Shown piece after piece: positions 8,923-15,208 of a DNA stretch of 15,208 nucleotides. The notes beneath the pieces were generated by a model. That model saw only the letters and a list, made by a program, of their open reading frames with translations. It was not told where the DNA came from and searched no databases. Both the position numbers and the translations under genes were made by a program. This DNA comes from Miltoncostaeaceae bacterium (GTDB lineage Bacteria > Actinomycetota > Thermoleophilia > Miltoncostaeales > Miltoncostaeaceae): NCBI GenBank assembly GCA_030598075.1, contig JAUVQP010000015.1, positions 1 through 15,208 of the forward strand. Reading direction: 5' to 3'. Numbering within the stretch: position 1 is the first letter of the stretch; every line of letters begins with the position of its first letter.

Positions 8923-9547
8923 GCCCTTCCGGGTCGGCGTTCTGGTGTCCGGATCGGGAACGACCCTGCAGAGCCTGATCGATGCGGGCGCGAAGGGCGG
9001 GGCGCGCTTTCGAATCGTGCAGGTCGTCAGCTCCAAGCCCGATGCCCCCGCGCTCGATCGCGCGAAGCGGGCGGGGATCCCGGCGCGGGTCGTCACCCAG
9101 GGCGACGACGGGCGGGAGGCGCGCGATCGACGGCTGGCCGACGTGGTGGCAAAGACGCGGCCCGGACTCATCGTGCTCGCGGGGTGGATGAGCATCCTGA
9201 CGAGCACGTTCCTCGACCGGTTCCCGGACCGGGTCATCAACCTCCACCCGTCGCTCCTTCCGGCGTTTCCGGGCATGCGTCCCATCCCGGACGCACTGGA
9301 GTGGGGCGTGCGCTACACGGGGGTCACGGTGCACTACGCGGAGGAGGTCGTGGACGGGGGTCCGCCGATCCTGCAGGAGCCAGTGCCGGTTCTGTACGGT
9401 GACACGCAAGAATCGCTACGCGAGCGAATCCGTGAGGTTGAGCACCGGCTGGTGCCGCAGGCGGTAGGGCTGTTCGCGGAGGGTCGGGTCACACGCGATC
9501 CCACTCGCCGCCGGCAGGTCCTCATCAGGGACGGGGGGCCCGAGTGA
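8915..9547 (+). CDS. purN: Phosphoribosylglycinamide formyltransferase (GART)
   Basis: PurN transfers a formyl group from 10-formyl-THF to GAR (step 3). The start chosen is the TTG at 8915, overlapping the purM end by 8 nt, with a GGGGG run at 8904-8908 upstream. It gives 210 residues (MPEPFRVGVLVSGSGTTLQS...), with homology from the first strand. With this start, N109, H111 and D147 (INLHPSLLPAF and VVDGGPP) line up with E. coli N106, H108 and D144. A TTG at 8888 is possible but adds nine residues without homology, and the GTG at 8945 would delete the first beta strand. The phosphate loop reads SGSGTTLQ instead of the common SGxGSNLQ. The stop shares GTGA with purH. Confidence 0.94.
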   Translation: MPEPFRVGVLVSGSGTTLQSLIDAGAKGGARFRIVQVVSSKPDAPALDRAKRAGIPARVVTQGDDGREARDRRLADVVAKTRPGLIVLAGWMSILTSTFLDRFPDRVINLHPSLLPAFPGMRPIPDALEWGVRYTGVTVHYAEEVVDGGPPILQEPVPVLYGDTQESLRERIREVEHRLVPQAVGLFAEGRVTRDPTRRRQVLIRDGGPE

Positions 9548-11085
9548 GAGTACGTCGCGCGCTCATCTCGGCGTCGAGCAAGGATCGTCTGGATCAACTG
9601 GCCGGGGCCCTCAAGGATCTCGGCATCGAGGTGCTGTCGACGGGGGGCACCGCCACGAAGCTGGAAGAGCTGGGCGTCTCGGTGACGAGCGTCGAGTCCG
9701 TCACGGGCCAGGGGGAGATCCTCGGGGGGCGTGTCAAGACCCTCCACCCCAAGATCCACGGCGCCATCCTCGCTCGGCCCGATCACGAAGGTGATGCGGC
9801 GGAGTTGGAGCGCGCGGGCATCGAGGAGATCGATCTCGTCGTGGTCAACCTCTACCCCTTCGAGGAGTGGCTCACGCGCCAAGGGGCGACCCACGACGAA
9901 CTCATCGAGCACATCGATGTCGGCGGCCCCGCGCTGATCCGCGCCGCGGCCAAGAACCACGCGCGCGTCGGGATCGTGACCAGCCCATCGCAGTACGACG
10001 AGATCGCCGCCGAGCTGCGCGCGTCCGGCGGGGAGCTTGGGGAGAGCACGCGCCGGCGCCTCGCCGCCGAGGCCTTCGCGCAGACCGCCCGCTACGACGC
10101 CGCGATCGCGGACTGGCTCGCCAGCGCCGAGGATGATTTCCCCCAGTCGATCATGCTCGGCTTCGACCGCGTGAGAGACCTGTCCTACGGCGAGAACCCG
10201 CACCAGAGGGCCGCCTTCTACGTGGAGCTCGGAGCCCGCACCCACCTTCTCGCGCGCGTGGAGCGGATCCACGGCAGGGAACTCTCGTTCAACAACCTCG
10301 GCGACCTCGATGCCGGTCGGAGCCTGCTCAGCGAGTTCGAGCTGCCCGCGTGCGTCGTCATCAAGCACAGCAACCCCAGCGGCGTCGCCGTCGCGGGGAA
10401 CGTGCTCGACGCCTACCGGCGGGCTCGCGACGGCGACCCGCTGTCCGCCTACGGAGGGGTGATCCTGGTCAACCGCACCGTCGACGGGGAGCTCGGCGAG
10501 CTGCTCGCAGACACTTTCGTCGAGGTGCTCATGGCGCCCGATTTCGACGATGACGCGCTCGCCGCGCTCACCCGGAAGCCCAACACGCGCATCCTTCACA
10601 ACCGCGAGCGGCGGCGCTTCAATCCCGGCGAGCGAGACTTCCGGCGGGTCGTCGGCGGGCTTCTCGTCCAAGACCGCGACTCGGAGAGCGAGGACCGCGA
10701 GTCGATGCTCGTGGCGACGGAGACCGCGCCCACCGAGCGGCAATGGGGCGACCTCATCTTCGCGTGGCGTGTCGCGAAGCACGTCAAGAGCAACGCCATC
10801 GTGCTGGCGAAGGATCTCGCGACGGTTGGCATCGGGGCGGGACAGATGAGCCGCGTCGACTCGGTCGAGCTCTCGGTCAAGAAGGCCGACGGACGCGCCG
10901 ACGGCGCGGTGTTGGCGAGCGACGCCTTCTTCCCGTTCGCCGACGGACCGGAGGCCGCGCTCGACGCGGGGGTCACCACCCTCGTTCAGCCGGGCGGATC
11001 GATCCGGGACGACGAGGTCATCGCCGCCATGGACGAACGCGGAGCCTCCATGGTCCTTACCTCCCGCCGCCACTTTCGCCACTGA
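9544..11085 (+). CDS. purH: Bifunctional AICAR formyltransferase / IMP cyclohydrolase
   Basis: PurH carries out the last two steps, AICAR to FAICAR (10-formyl-THF) and ring closure to IMP. The 513 residues are full length. The N-terminal MGS-like cyclohydrolase domain (about 1-200) shows ALISASSKD (6-14), LSTGGTA (31-37) and GRVKTLHPKIHG (62-73). The C-terminal transformylase domain shows ENPHQRAAFY (217-226), FNNLGDLDA (249-257), the catalytic Lys-His pair K274-H275 in VIKHSNPSG, DPLSAYGG (298-305), HVKSNAIV (413-420), and the end LASDAFFPFAD plus QPGGSIRD. Two positions differ from common forms: TGQGEIL where TGFPEI/M is usual, and NPSG for NPCG. The GTG start shares GTGA with purN. It ends the pur operon; 82 bp follow before ald. 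Confidence 0.97.
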   Translation: MRVRRALISASSKDRLDQLAGALKDLGIEVLSTGGTATKLEELGVSVTSVESVTGQGEILGGRVKTLHPKIHGAILARPDHEGDAAELERAGIEEIDLVVVNLYPFEEWLTRQGATHDELIEHIDVGGPALIRAAAKNHARVGIVTSPSQYDEIAAELRASGGELGESTRRRLAAEAFAQTARYDAAIADWLASAEDDFPQSIMLGFDRVRDLSYGENPHQRAAFYVELGARTHLLARVERIHGRELSFNNLGDLDAGRSLLSEFELPACVVIKHSNPSGVAVAGNVLDAYRRARDGDPLSAYGGVILVNRTVDGELGELLADTFVEVLMAPDFDDDALAALTRKPNTRILHNRERRRFNPGERDFRRVVGGLLVQDRDSESEDRESMLVATETAPTERQWGDLIFAWRVAKHVKSNAIVLAKDLATVGIGAGQMSRVDSVELSVKKADGRADGAVLASDAFFPFADGPEAALDAGVTTLVQPGGSIRDDEVIAAMDERGASMVLTSRRHFRH

Positions 11086-11109
11086 CGGGCGGACGAGGGG
11101 GCTGCGACA

Positions 11110-11124
11110 GGCCCGGAAACGGCC
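11110..11124 (+). terminator. Weak hairpin after purH, possible terminator
   Basis: GGCC(C)G-GAAA-CGGCC forms about five base pairs with one bulged C and a GNRA-type loop, 24 nt after the purH stop. No T tract follows, so this is not a convincing intrinsic terminator. It lies in the 82-bp purH-ald gap (11086-11167), the first non-coding gap after the operon, where a terminator would be expected. A GCCCG/CGGGC pairing at 11111-11115 and 11128-11132 is an alternative fold. Confidence 0.22.
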
Positions 11125-11154
11125 GATCGGGCAGGATCAGGGCCGCTACGGCGG

Positions 11155-11160
11155 TAGTCT
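11155..11160 (+). promoter_or_regulatory. Putative -10 element of ald (leaderless type)
   Basis: TAGTCT matches the TANNNT -10 pattern and ends 7 nt before the ald ATG, so transcription would begin at or next to the start codon. No purine-rich Shine-Dalgarno is present in the 20 nt before the ATG, which agrees with leaderless translation, a common mode in actinobacteria and Deinococcus. No clear -35 box is seen at the expected distance. This is inference from sequence only. Confidence 0.5.
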
Positions 11161-11167
11161 CAAGCCC

Positions 11168-12247
11168 ATGAACGTCGGTGTTCCTGCCGAGATCAAGCCA
11201 GACGAGTACCGCGTCTCCCTGACGCCGGCCGGCGCCGATGAGCTTGTGCGGCGCGGGCACGTCGTCTGGATCGAGCACGGCGCCGGCGAGGGGGCGTCCT
11301 TTGCCGACAGCGCCTACGAGCGGGTGGGAGCGCGCGTCGGGGACTCGGAGGCGGCGTGGGGATGCGACCTCGTCCTGAAGGTCAAGGAGCCCCAAAGAGC
11401 GGAGTATGGCTTTCTCCGCGACGACCAGACGCTCTTCACCTATCTGCACCTCGCCGCCGACCCGGCCGTGGCGGCAGCCCTCCGACGAGCCGGAACGGCG
11501 GCCATCGCGTACGAGACGGTGGAGGACGACGCCGGCCAACTGCCGCTGCTCGCGCCCATGAGCGAAGTGGCCGGGCGCTTGGCCGTGCAGGCCGGCGCGC
11601 GTCACCTCGAGACACCTTCGGGAGGGCGCGGAGTGCTGCTCGGCGGCGTCGCCGGGGTCGCCCCGGGATCGGTGGTCATCCTCGGGGGCGGCATCGTCGG
11701 AACCAACGCGGCCATCGTCGCCACGGGCATGCAGGCCCACGTGGCGATTCTCGATGTCGACCTCATCCGGCTCCGCGAACTCGAGGTGGGCCTGGGCGGG
11801 CGCGTGACGCTGCTGCATTCGACGCAGCTCGGCATCGCCGAGGTCGTGGAAGAGGCCGATCTGGTCATCGGGGCCGTACTGGTGCCGGGTGCCCGCGCGC
11901 CACGGCTGGTCAGCCGTGAGCTCGTGGCGCGCATGAAGCCGGGGTCGGTGATCGTGGACGTCGCCGTCGACCAGGGCGGCTGCGTCGAGACCGCGCGCCC
12001 CACGACGCACTCCGACCCCACCTACGTCGTCGACGAGGTCATCCACTACTGCGTGAGCAACATGCCCGGAGCGGTGCCCGTCACGTCGACCAAGGCCCTG
12101 ACCAGCGCCACCTTGCCGTATGTGATCGCCCTGGCTGATCTGGGCCTCGACGGCGCGATCGAGCGGTACTCGGGACTCGAGGCCGGCGTCAACGTCCGCG
12201 ACGGAAGCATCGTCAATCCGGCCGTCGCCGAGGCGCTCGCGAGCTGA
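11168..12247 (+). CDS. ald: Alanine dehydrogenase
   Basis: The enzyme interconverts L-alanine and pyruvate plus ammonium with NAD, linking amino-acid nitrogen and carbon metabolism in the cytosol. The 359 residues compare with 371 in M. tuberculosis Ald. Visible features are MNVGVPAEIKPDEYRVSLTP at the N-terminus with R15, the substrate-site K73 in LKVKEP, H94 in FTYLHLAAD, APMSEVAGRLA (129-139), the NAD-binding glycines GGGIVG (173-178) with the acidic ILDVD after them, IGAVLVPGARAP (234-245), and D268 in VDVAVDQGG. R15, K73, H94 and D268 correspond to the known catalytic or binding set of Mtb Ald (R15, K75, H96, D270). It has its own predicted promoter and is not part of the pur overlaps. 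PntA and saccharopine dehydrogenases share the fold, but these motifs are specific to Ald. Confidence 0.96.
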   Translation: MNVGVPAEIKPDEYRVSLTPAGADELVRRGHVVWIEHGAGEGASFADSAYERVGARVGDSEAAWGCDLVLKVKEPQRAEYGFLRDDQTLFTYLHLAADPAVAAALRRAGTAAIAYETVEDDAGQLPLLAPMSEVAGRLAVQAGARHLETPSGGRGVLLGGVAGVAPGSVVILGGGIVGTNAAIVATGMQAHVAILDVDLIRLRELEVGLGGRVTLLHSTQLGIAEVVEEADLVIGAVLVPGARAPRLVSRELVARMKPGSVIVDVAVDQGGCVETARPTTHSDPTYVVDEVIHYCVSNMPGAVPVTSTKALTSATLPYVIALADLGLDGAIERYSGLEAGVNVRDGSIVNPAVAEALAS

Positions 12248-12271
12248 GGCGGGCCGTGATTGGGGGAGCCG

Positions 12272-12287
12272 GGCGAGATGGCTCGCC
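12272..12287 (+). terminator. Short perfect hairpin after ald, possible terminator
   Basis: GGCGAG-ATGG-CTCGCC is a perfect 6-bp stem with a 4-nt loop, 24 nt after the ald stop. No T run follows. It is the best hairpin in the 145-bp ald-ATPase gap (12248-12392). The gap also holds a 12-bp GC-only palindrome at 12360-12371 and no recognisable promoter. A factor-dependent or U-less terminator is possible but unproven. Confidence 0.3.
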
Positions 12288-12392
12288 GTGTCATCAACGC
12301 CCGGCCGTGCATGGCACTTCGACAGGTGAGCGTCGTCCCCTCGCGGCAGCGCGGATAGCGCCGGCGCCGGCTCCCCCCGGGATGCCACGCCC

Positions 12393-14753
12393 ATGGCGCA
12401 GCCACTGAGCCAGGGGCCCACCGAGGGCCTGACCGGAGCCGAGGCGCGGCGGCGGCGGGCGAGCCGCGGAGCCGCCGAGAAACCGGCGAGCAGCCGCTCG
12501 TGGGTCAGCATCCTGAGGGCCAACCTCCTCACCGTCTTCAATGCCGTGCTGCTCGCTTTCGGCATTCTGACGCTGGCTCTCGGAGACCCTCGAGATGCGA
12601 TCTTTCTTGCGATTCTGGTCGTCAACGCAGCGATCGGGATCGCGCAGGAGGCGCGGGCGAAGCGGAGCCTCGATCGCCTGGCGGCACTCGTCGCACCCTC
12701 CGCGACCGTCGTTCGCGACGGTCTCCCGCTCGTGGTCGACGTCGACGAGGTGGTGGAAGGTGACCTCGTGCGGATCCAGGCGGGGGACCAGGTGGTCGCC
12801 GACGGAACGCTGGTCGCGGTCGAGGACCTCAGCCTGGACGAGTCCGTCCTGACCGGCGAGAGCCACTCCGTATCGCGCGACCCGGGCGAGAAGGTTCGAT
12901 CGGGATCGTTCGCCGTGGAGGGAGCCGGCGAGTACGTCGCGTCCAAGGTGGGCGACCAGACCTACGCGGCGCGGCTCGTGGGCGAGGCCCGGGAGTTCCG
13001 CCACCCTCGCTCGCCGCTGGAGCGCGCGCTGGATCGCCTGATCGTCATCCTGAGCGTCGCCATGGTGCCGCTCGGAGTCCTGCTCGCCTGGTCGCTTTTC
13101 ACACAGAACGTCGGAACGAGGGAGGCCGTGTCGACGGCCGTTGCGGGGGTCGTGACGATCGTTCCCGAAGGCCTCGTGCTGCTGACCGCAATCACGTACG
13201 CGGTGGCTTCGCTCCGTATCGCGCGACGCGGCGTGCTGACCCAGCAGCTGAACGCGATCGAGTCGCTGGCCGCAGCCGATGTCGTGTGCCTGGACAAGAC
13301 GGGCACCCTGACCGAGGACCGCCTGCGGGTCGTCGCCCTCGTCCCGGCGGCGGGCGTGCTCGAGGCGGAACTCCGAAGCTCGCTCGGCCGCTATGCGGCG
13401 GCCTCGCCGACCGAGAGCTCGACCATGAAGGCCATCGCGGAGGAGGTGGCGGACGTCGAGGCGCAGGAGCCCTCGGCGACCGTGCCGTTCTCGTCACGGC
13501 GGCGCTGGAGCGCGGCGCGTTTCGGCGAGCGAACCATCGTGATGGGCGCTCCCGAGCACTTCGATCTGGCCGAGCTCGGCGGCCGGGTCCGTCTCGAGTC
13601 CGAAGCGGGGCGGCGCGTGCTGGCGCTGATGGAGGGTGACGCAGAGCTTGGCAGACCCGCCGCCGACGAGCCGCCCCCGAGCGGGCTCACCCCGCTCGGG
13701 CTGGTCGTCCTCGCCGAAAGGCTTCGCGAGGACGCCCGCGAGACGGTCGCGTTCCTCCGCGAGCAGGGAGTCGAGGTCCGGGTCATCTCCGGAGACGCCC
13801 CCGCGACCGTCGGAGCGATCGCCGCGGACGCGGGAATACCCTCGGGAGGGGGCGCGGTCGACGGGCGCTCCCTGCCAGACGATCCCGCGGAGCTCGACCG
13901 CGCGCTCGACCGCGCGCTGGTGGTGGGGCGCATCTCCCCGGACGGGAAGAGGCGCTACATCGAAGCGCTCGTGGCACGGGGTCGCTACGTGGCGATGATC
14001 GGCGACGGCGTCAACGACGTGCCGGCCCTGAAAGCGAGTCGTCTGGCGATCGCGCAGGGGGCTGGGTCGCAGATGGCGCGGGCGATCTCGGACGTCGTCC
14101 TGGTCACGAGTGGCTTCGGCGCCATCCCGCCCATGATCGCGGAGGGGCGCAAGTTGCTTCGCAACCTCCAGCGGGTGGCCAAGCTGTTCGTCACCAAGTC
14201 CGTTCTCGCCGCGTTCTTGATCCTGACAGTCGGCCTGGCGAGCGAGAGCTACCCGTTCGAGCCTCGACACCTGACGCTCGCGTCGGCGATCACGATCGGC
14301 ATCCCGGCGTTTCTGCTCGCGCTCGCACCGAGTGCCGGCGCGTGGCGACCCGACAACTTCCTCCGGGAGCTCGCGCGGTTCGCGGTGCCCGCGGGGACCG
14401 CCGCCGGCTTTGGGGTCGTCGCGAGCTATCTGCTGTCGCTCAACCTGCTCAAGCTCAGCCCCACCCAGTCCAGCACGGTCGCCGTCACCGTCCTGGTGGG
14501 CGTGGGGCTCTATCTGATCGTGGTGCTCGAAAGCTCCACGAAGGTGCGCTCCTACGTGGTCAGCGGCATGGTGGCGACATTGCTCGCGCTCTACTTCCTG
14601 GTGCTGTCGCTGGCGGGCGGGAGGGAGTTCTTCGACGTCGCCGTTCCGGGGCCGGCGATTCTGCTGGCATCCCTCGCCGGCATCGCCCTGGCGATCATCG
14701 GCCTCGTCCTGACCGACGAGCGGTTCGTTCCCTATCGCTCTCCCGATCCGTAG
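12393..14753 (+). CDS. P-type cation-transporting ATPase, CtpE-like
   Basis: This is an inner-membrane ion pump of 786 residues. P-type signatures occur in order: actuator-loop TGES (154-157), PEGL in transmembrane helix 4 (258-261), the phosphorylated aspartate D301 in DKTGTLT, nucleotide-binding MGAPE (384-388), SGD (466-468) and the hinge GDGVND (537-542). Hydrophobic stretches fit ten helices: about 44-63, 67-86, 214-234, 245-275, then six between 598 and 774. No N-terminal CxxC metal-binding domain is present, and PEGL rather than CPC argues against a heavy-metal pump. The helix-6 region ITIGIPAFLLALAPS (633-647) and MGAPE in place of KGAPE resemble mycobacterial CtpE, reported as a calcium importer. 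Calcium is therefore the best guess, not a proven substrate. ATG 12393 is the first start after an in-frame TGA at 12327. The 3' end overlaps the convergent VKOR gene by 22 bp. Confidence 0.92.
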   Translation: MAQPLSQGPTEGLTGAEARRRRASRGAAEKPASSRSWVSILRANLLTVFNAVLLAFGILTLALGDPRDAIFLAILVVNAAIGIAQEARAKRSLDRLAALVAPSATVVRDGLPLVVDVDEVVEGDLVRIQAGDQVVADGTLVAVEDLSLDESVLTGESHSVSRDPGEKVRSGSFAVEGAGEYVASKVGDQTYAARLVGEAREFRHPRSPLERALDRLIVILSVAMVPLGVLLAWSLFTQNVGTREAVSTAVAGVVTIVPEGLVLLTAITYAVASLRIARRGVLTQQLNAIESLAAADVVCLDKTGTLTEDRLRVVALVPAAGVLEAELRSSLGRYAAASPTESSTMKAIAEEVADVEAQEPSATVPFSSRRRWSAARFGERTIVMGAPEHFDLAELGGRVRLESEAGRRVLALMEGDAELGRPAADEPPPSGLTPLGLVVLAERLREDARETVAFLREQGVEVRVISGDAPATVGAIAADAGIPSGGGAVDGRSLPDDPAELDRALDRALVVGRISPDGKRRYIEALVARGRYVAMIGDGVNDVPALKASRLAIAQGAGSQMARAISDVVLVTSGFGAIPPMIAEGRKLLRNLQRVAKLFVTKSVLAAFLILTVGLASESYPFEPRHLTLASAITIGIPAFLLALAPSAGAWRPDNFLRELARFAVPAGTAAGFGVVASYLLSLNLLKLSPTQSSTVAVTVLVGVGLYLIVVLESSTKVRSYVVSGMVATLLALYFLVLSLAGGREFFDVAVPGPAILLASLAGIALAIIGLVLTDERFVPYRSPDP

Positions 14754-15172
14754 GGCTCGACGGCCGGCGGACTCGTGACGGCCACGCGCATCGCAGCCAG
14801 GCCCAGGGCAAGGAGCGTCAGCGCGGCGCTCACGACGCACCAGGGGCAGATCGCGTCGATGATCGCGAGCTCGACCCAGGTGAGCCAGACCGAGAAGCCG
14901 GCTCCCACGATGCCGACGAACAAGCCGAGGGATCGACCGGGCGCTCCGGGAAGGACGGCCGCTCCAAGCAGACCCGCGTAGGCCGCGAGGCCGAGCAGGG
15001 CGACGGGAACGCCGAGCACCTCGGCGTACGCGCTCTCCTGAACGATGGCGCAGTCGCCGCCGACCACGCAGGTCAGAGTCTGACCCTGAAAGCGCACCGC
15101 GACCAGGTAGCCGGACACGCCCAGGCCCACGGTCGCCACGACGCCGAGCGCGACACGGAGAGCGCGTTCCAT
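14732..15172 (-). CDS. Vitamin K epoxide reductase (VKOR) family membrane thiol oxidase
   Basis: Bacterial VKOR homologues take the DsbB role: they pass electrons from a periplasmic or extracytoplasmic DsbA-like protein to quinone, driving disulfide bond formation. The 146-residue protein has four hydrophobic segments at about 5-27, 54-75, 82-104 and 111-131. Loop cysteines C35 and C41 are spaced by six, as are C50 and C56 of the Synechococcus enzyme. S47 falls six residues after C41, like its conserved Ser62. The redox pair C109-P-W-C112 opens helix 4. GVPVALLGLAAY (54-65) is a typical family stretch. There is no fused thioredoxin domain, so a separate partner is expected elsewhere. The start is the ATG at 15172; the Shine-Dalgarno is weak. 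The stop lies inside the end of the convergent ATPase gene. Confidence 0.92.
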   Translation of the reverse strand: MERALRVALGVVATVGLGVSGYLVAVRFQGQTLTCVVGGDCAIVQESAYAEVLGVPVALLGLAAYAGLLGAAVLPGAPGRSLGLFVGIVGAGFSVWLTWVELAIIDAICPWCVVSAALTLLALGLAAMRVAVTSPPAVEPYGSGER

Positions 15173-15184
15173 GCCTTGCCGTGC

Positions 15185-15208
15185 GGGACGTCGGCTAGCC
15201 GACGTCCC
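15185..15208. repeat. Perfect 24-bp palindrome at the window end
   Basis: The last 24 bases read the same on both strands: arm GGGACGTCGG, centre CTAG, then the complementary arm. As RNA this is a 10-bp stem with a 4-nt loop. It lies 12 nt upstream of the VKOR ATG. It could be a terminator for a neighbouring gene, an operator, or a hairpin in the VKOR leader. The sequence beyond the edge, including any T tract, is not available, so the role is open. Confidence 0.8.

Noticed and set aside
9334..11082. Minus-strand open frame of 582 codons opposite purN/purH
   Set aside because: It spans two real genes on the other strand and has no motif or ribosome site; a GC-driven artefact.
12360..12371. 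12-bp GC-only palindrome before the ATPase gene
   Set aside because: GCCGGCGCCGGC is easily reached by chance in this base composition, and its position suggests no role.
11057..12946. Minus-strand open frame of 629 codons opposite ald and the start of the ATPase gene
   Set aside because: It crosses two genes and two intergenic gaps with low-complexity, His/Arg-rich sequence, and ald and the ATPase are certain on the + strand.

Overview
The window is ordinary high-GC bacterial chromosome, roughly 70% G+C by eye, and almost entirely coding. It is dominated by a purine biosynthesis operon. The likeliest source is an actinobacterium, perhaps a deep-branching lineage such as Thermoleophilia. This rests on the G+C content, the many GTG starts, the split PurS/PurQ/PurL enzyme, a CtpE-like P-type ATPase and a VKOR-family thiol oxidase. 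It is an inference: other high-GC phyla such as Chloroflexota are not excluded, and there is no rRNA or other marker to settle it.

Region 1 (1-11085, + strand) holds ten pur genes in the order purD-purB-purC-purS-purQ-purL-purF-purM-purN-purH. Every junction overlaps: seven share a GTGA (4 nt), purF/purM share one base (TGATG), and purM/purN overlap by 8 nt. The set covers all steps from PRPP to IMP except the making of CAIR (purE/purK). In pathway order they are PurF, PurD, PurN, PurS+Q+L, PurM, [CAIR step absent], PurC, PurB and the bifunctional PurH. The same GTGA sits at the purD start, and the upstream frame is open to the window edge, so the operon probably continues to the left.

Region 2 (11086-12392) holds ald (alanine dehydrogenase). 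A TANNNT -10-like element lies 7 nt before its ATG and no Shine-Dalgarno is visible, which suggests a leaderless transcript. Short intergenic stretches of 82 and 145 bp flank the gene, each with a weak hairpin and no T tract.

Region 3 (12393-15208) holds a P-type cation ATPase of the CtpE type on the + strand. Its 3' end overlaps by 22 bp with a convergent minus-strand gene for a small VKOR-family membrane thiol oxidase. A perfect 24-bp palindrome closes the window, 12 nt upstream of the VKOR start.

I found no mobile element, CRISPR array, tRNA, rRNA or riboswitch, and no convincing novel system. The points worth a second look are the uniform GTGA coupling, the missing CAIR step, the divergent PurQ, the leaderless ald promoter and the terminal palindrome.
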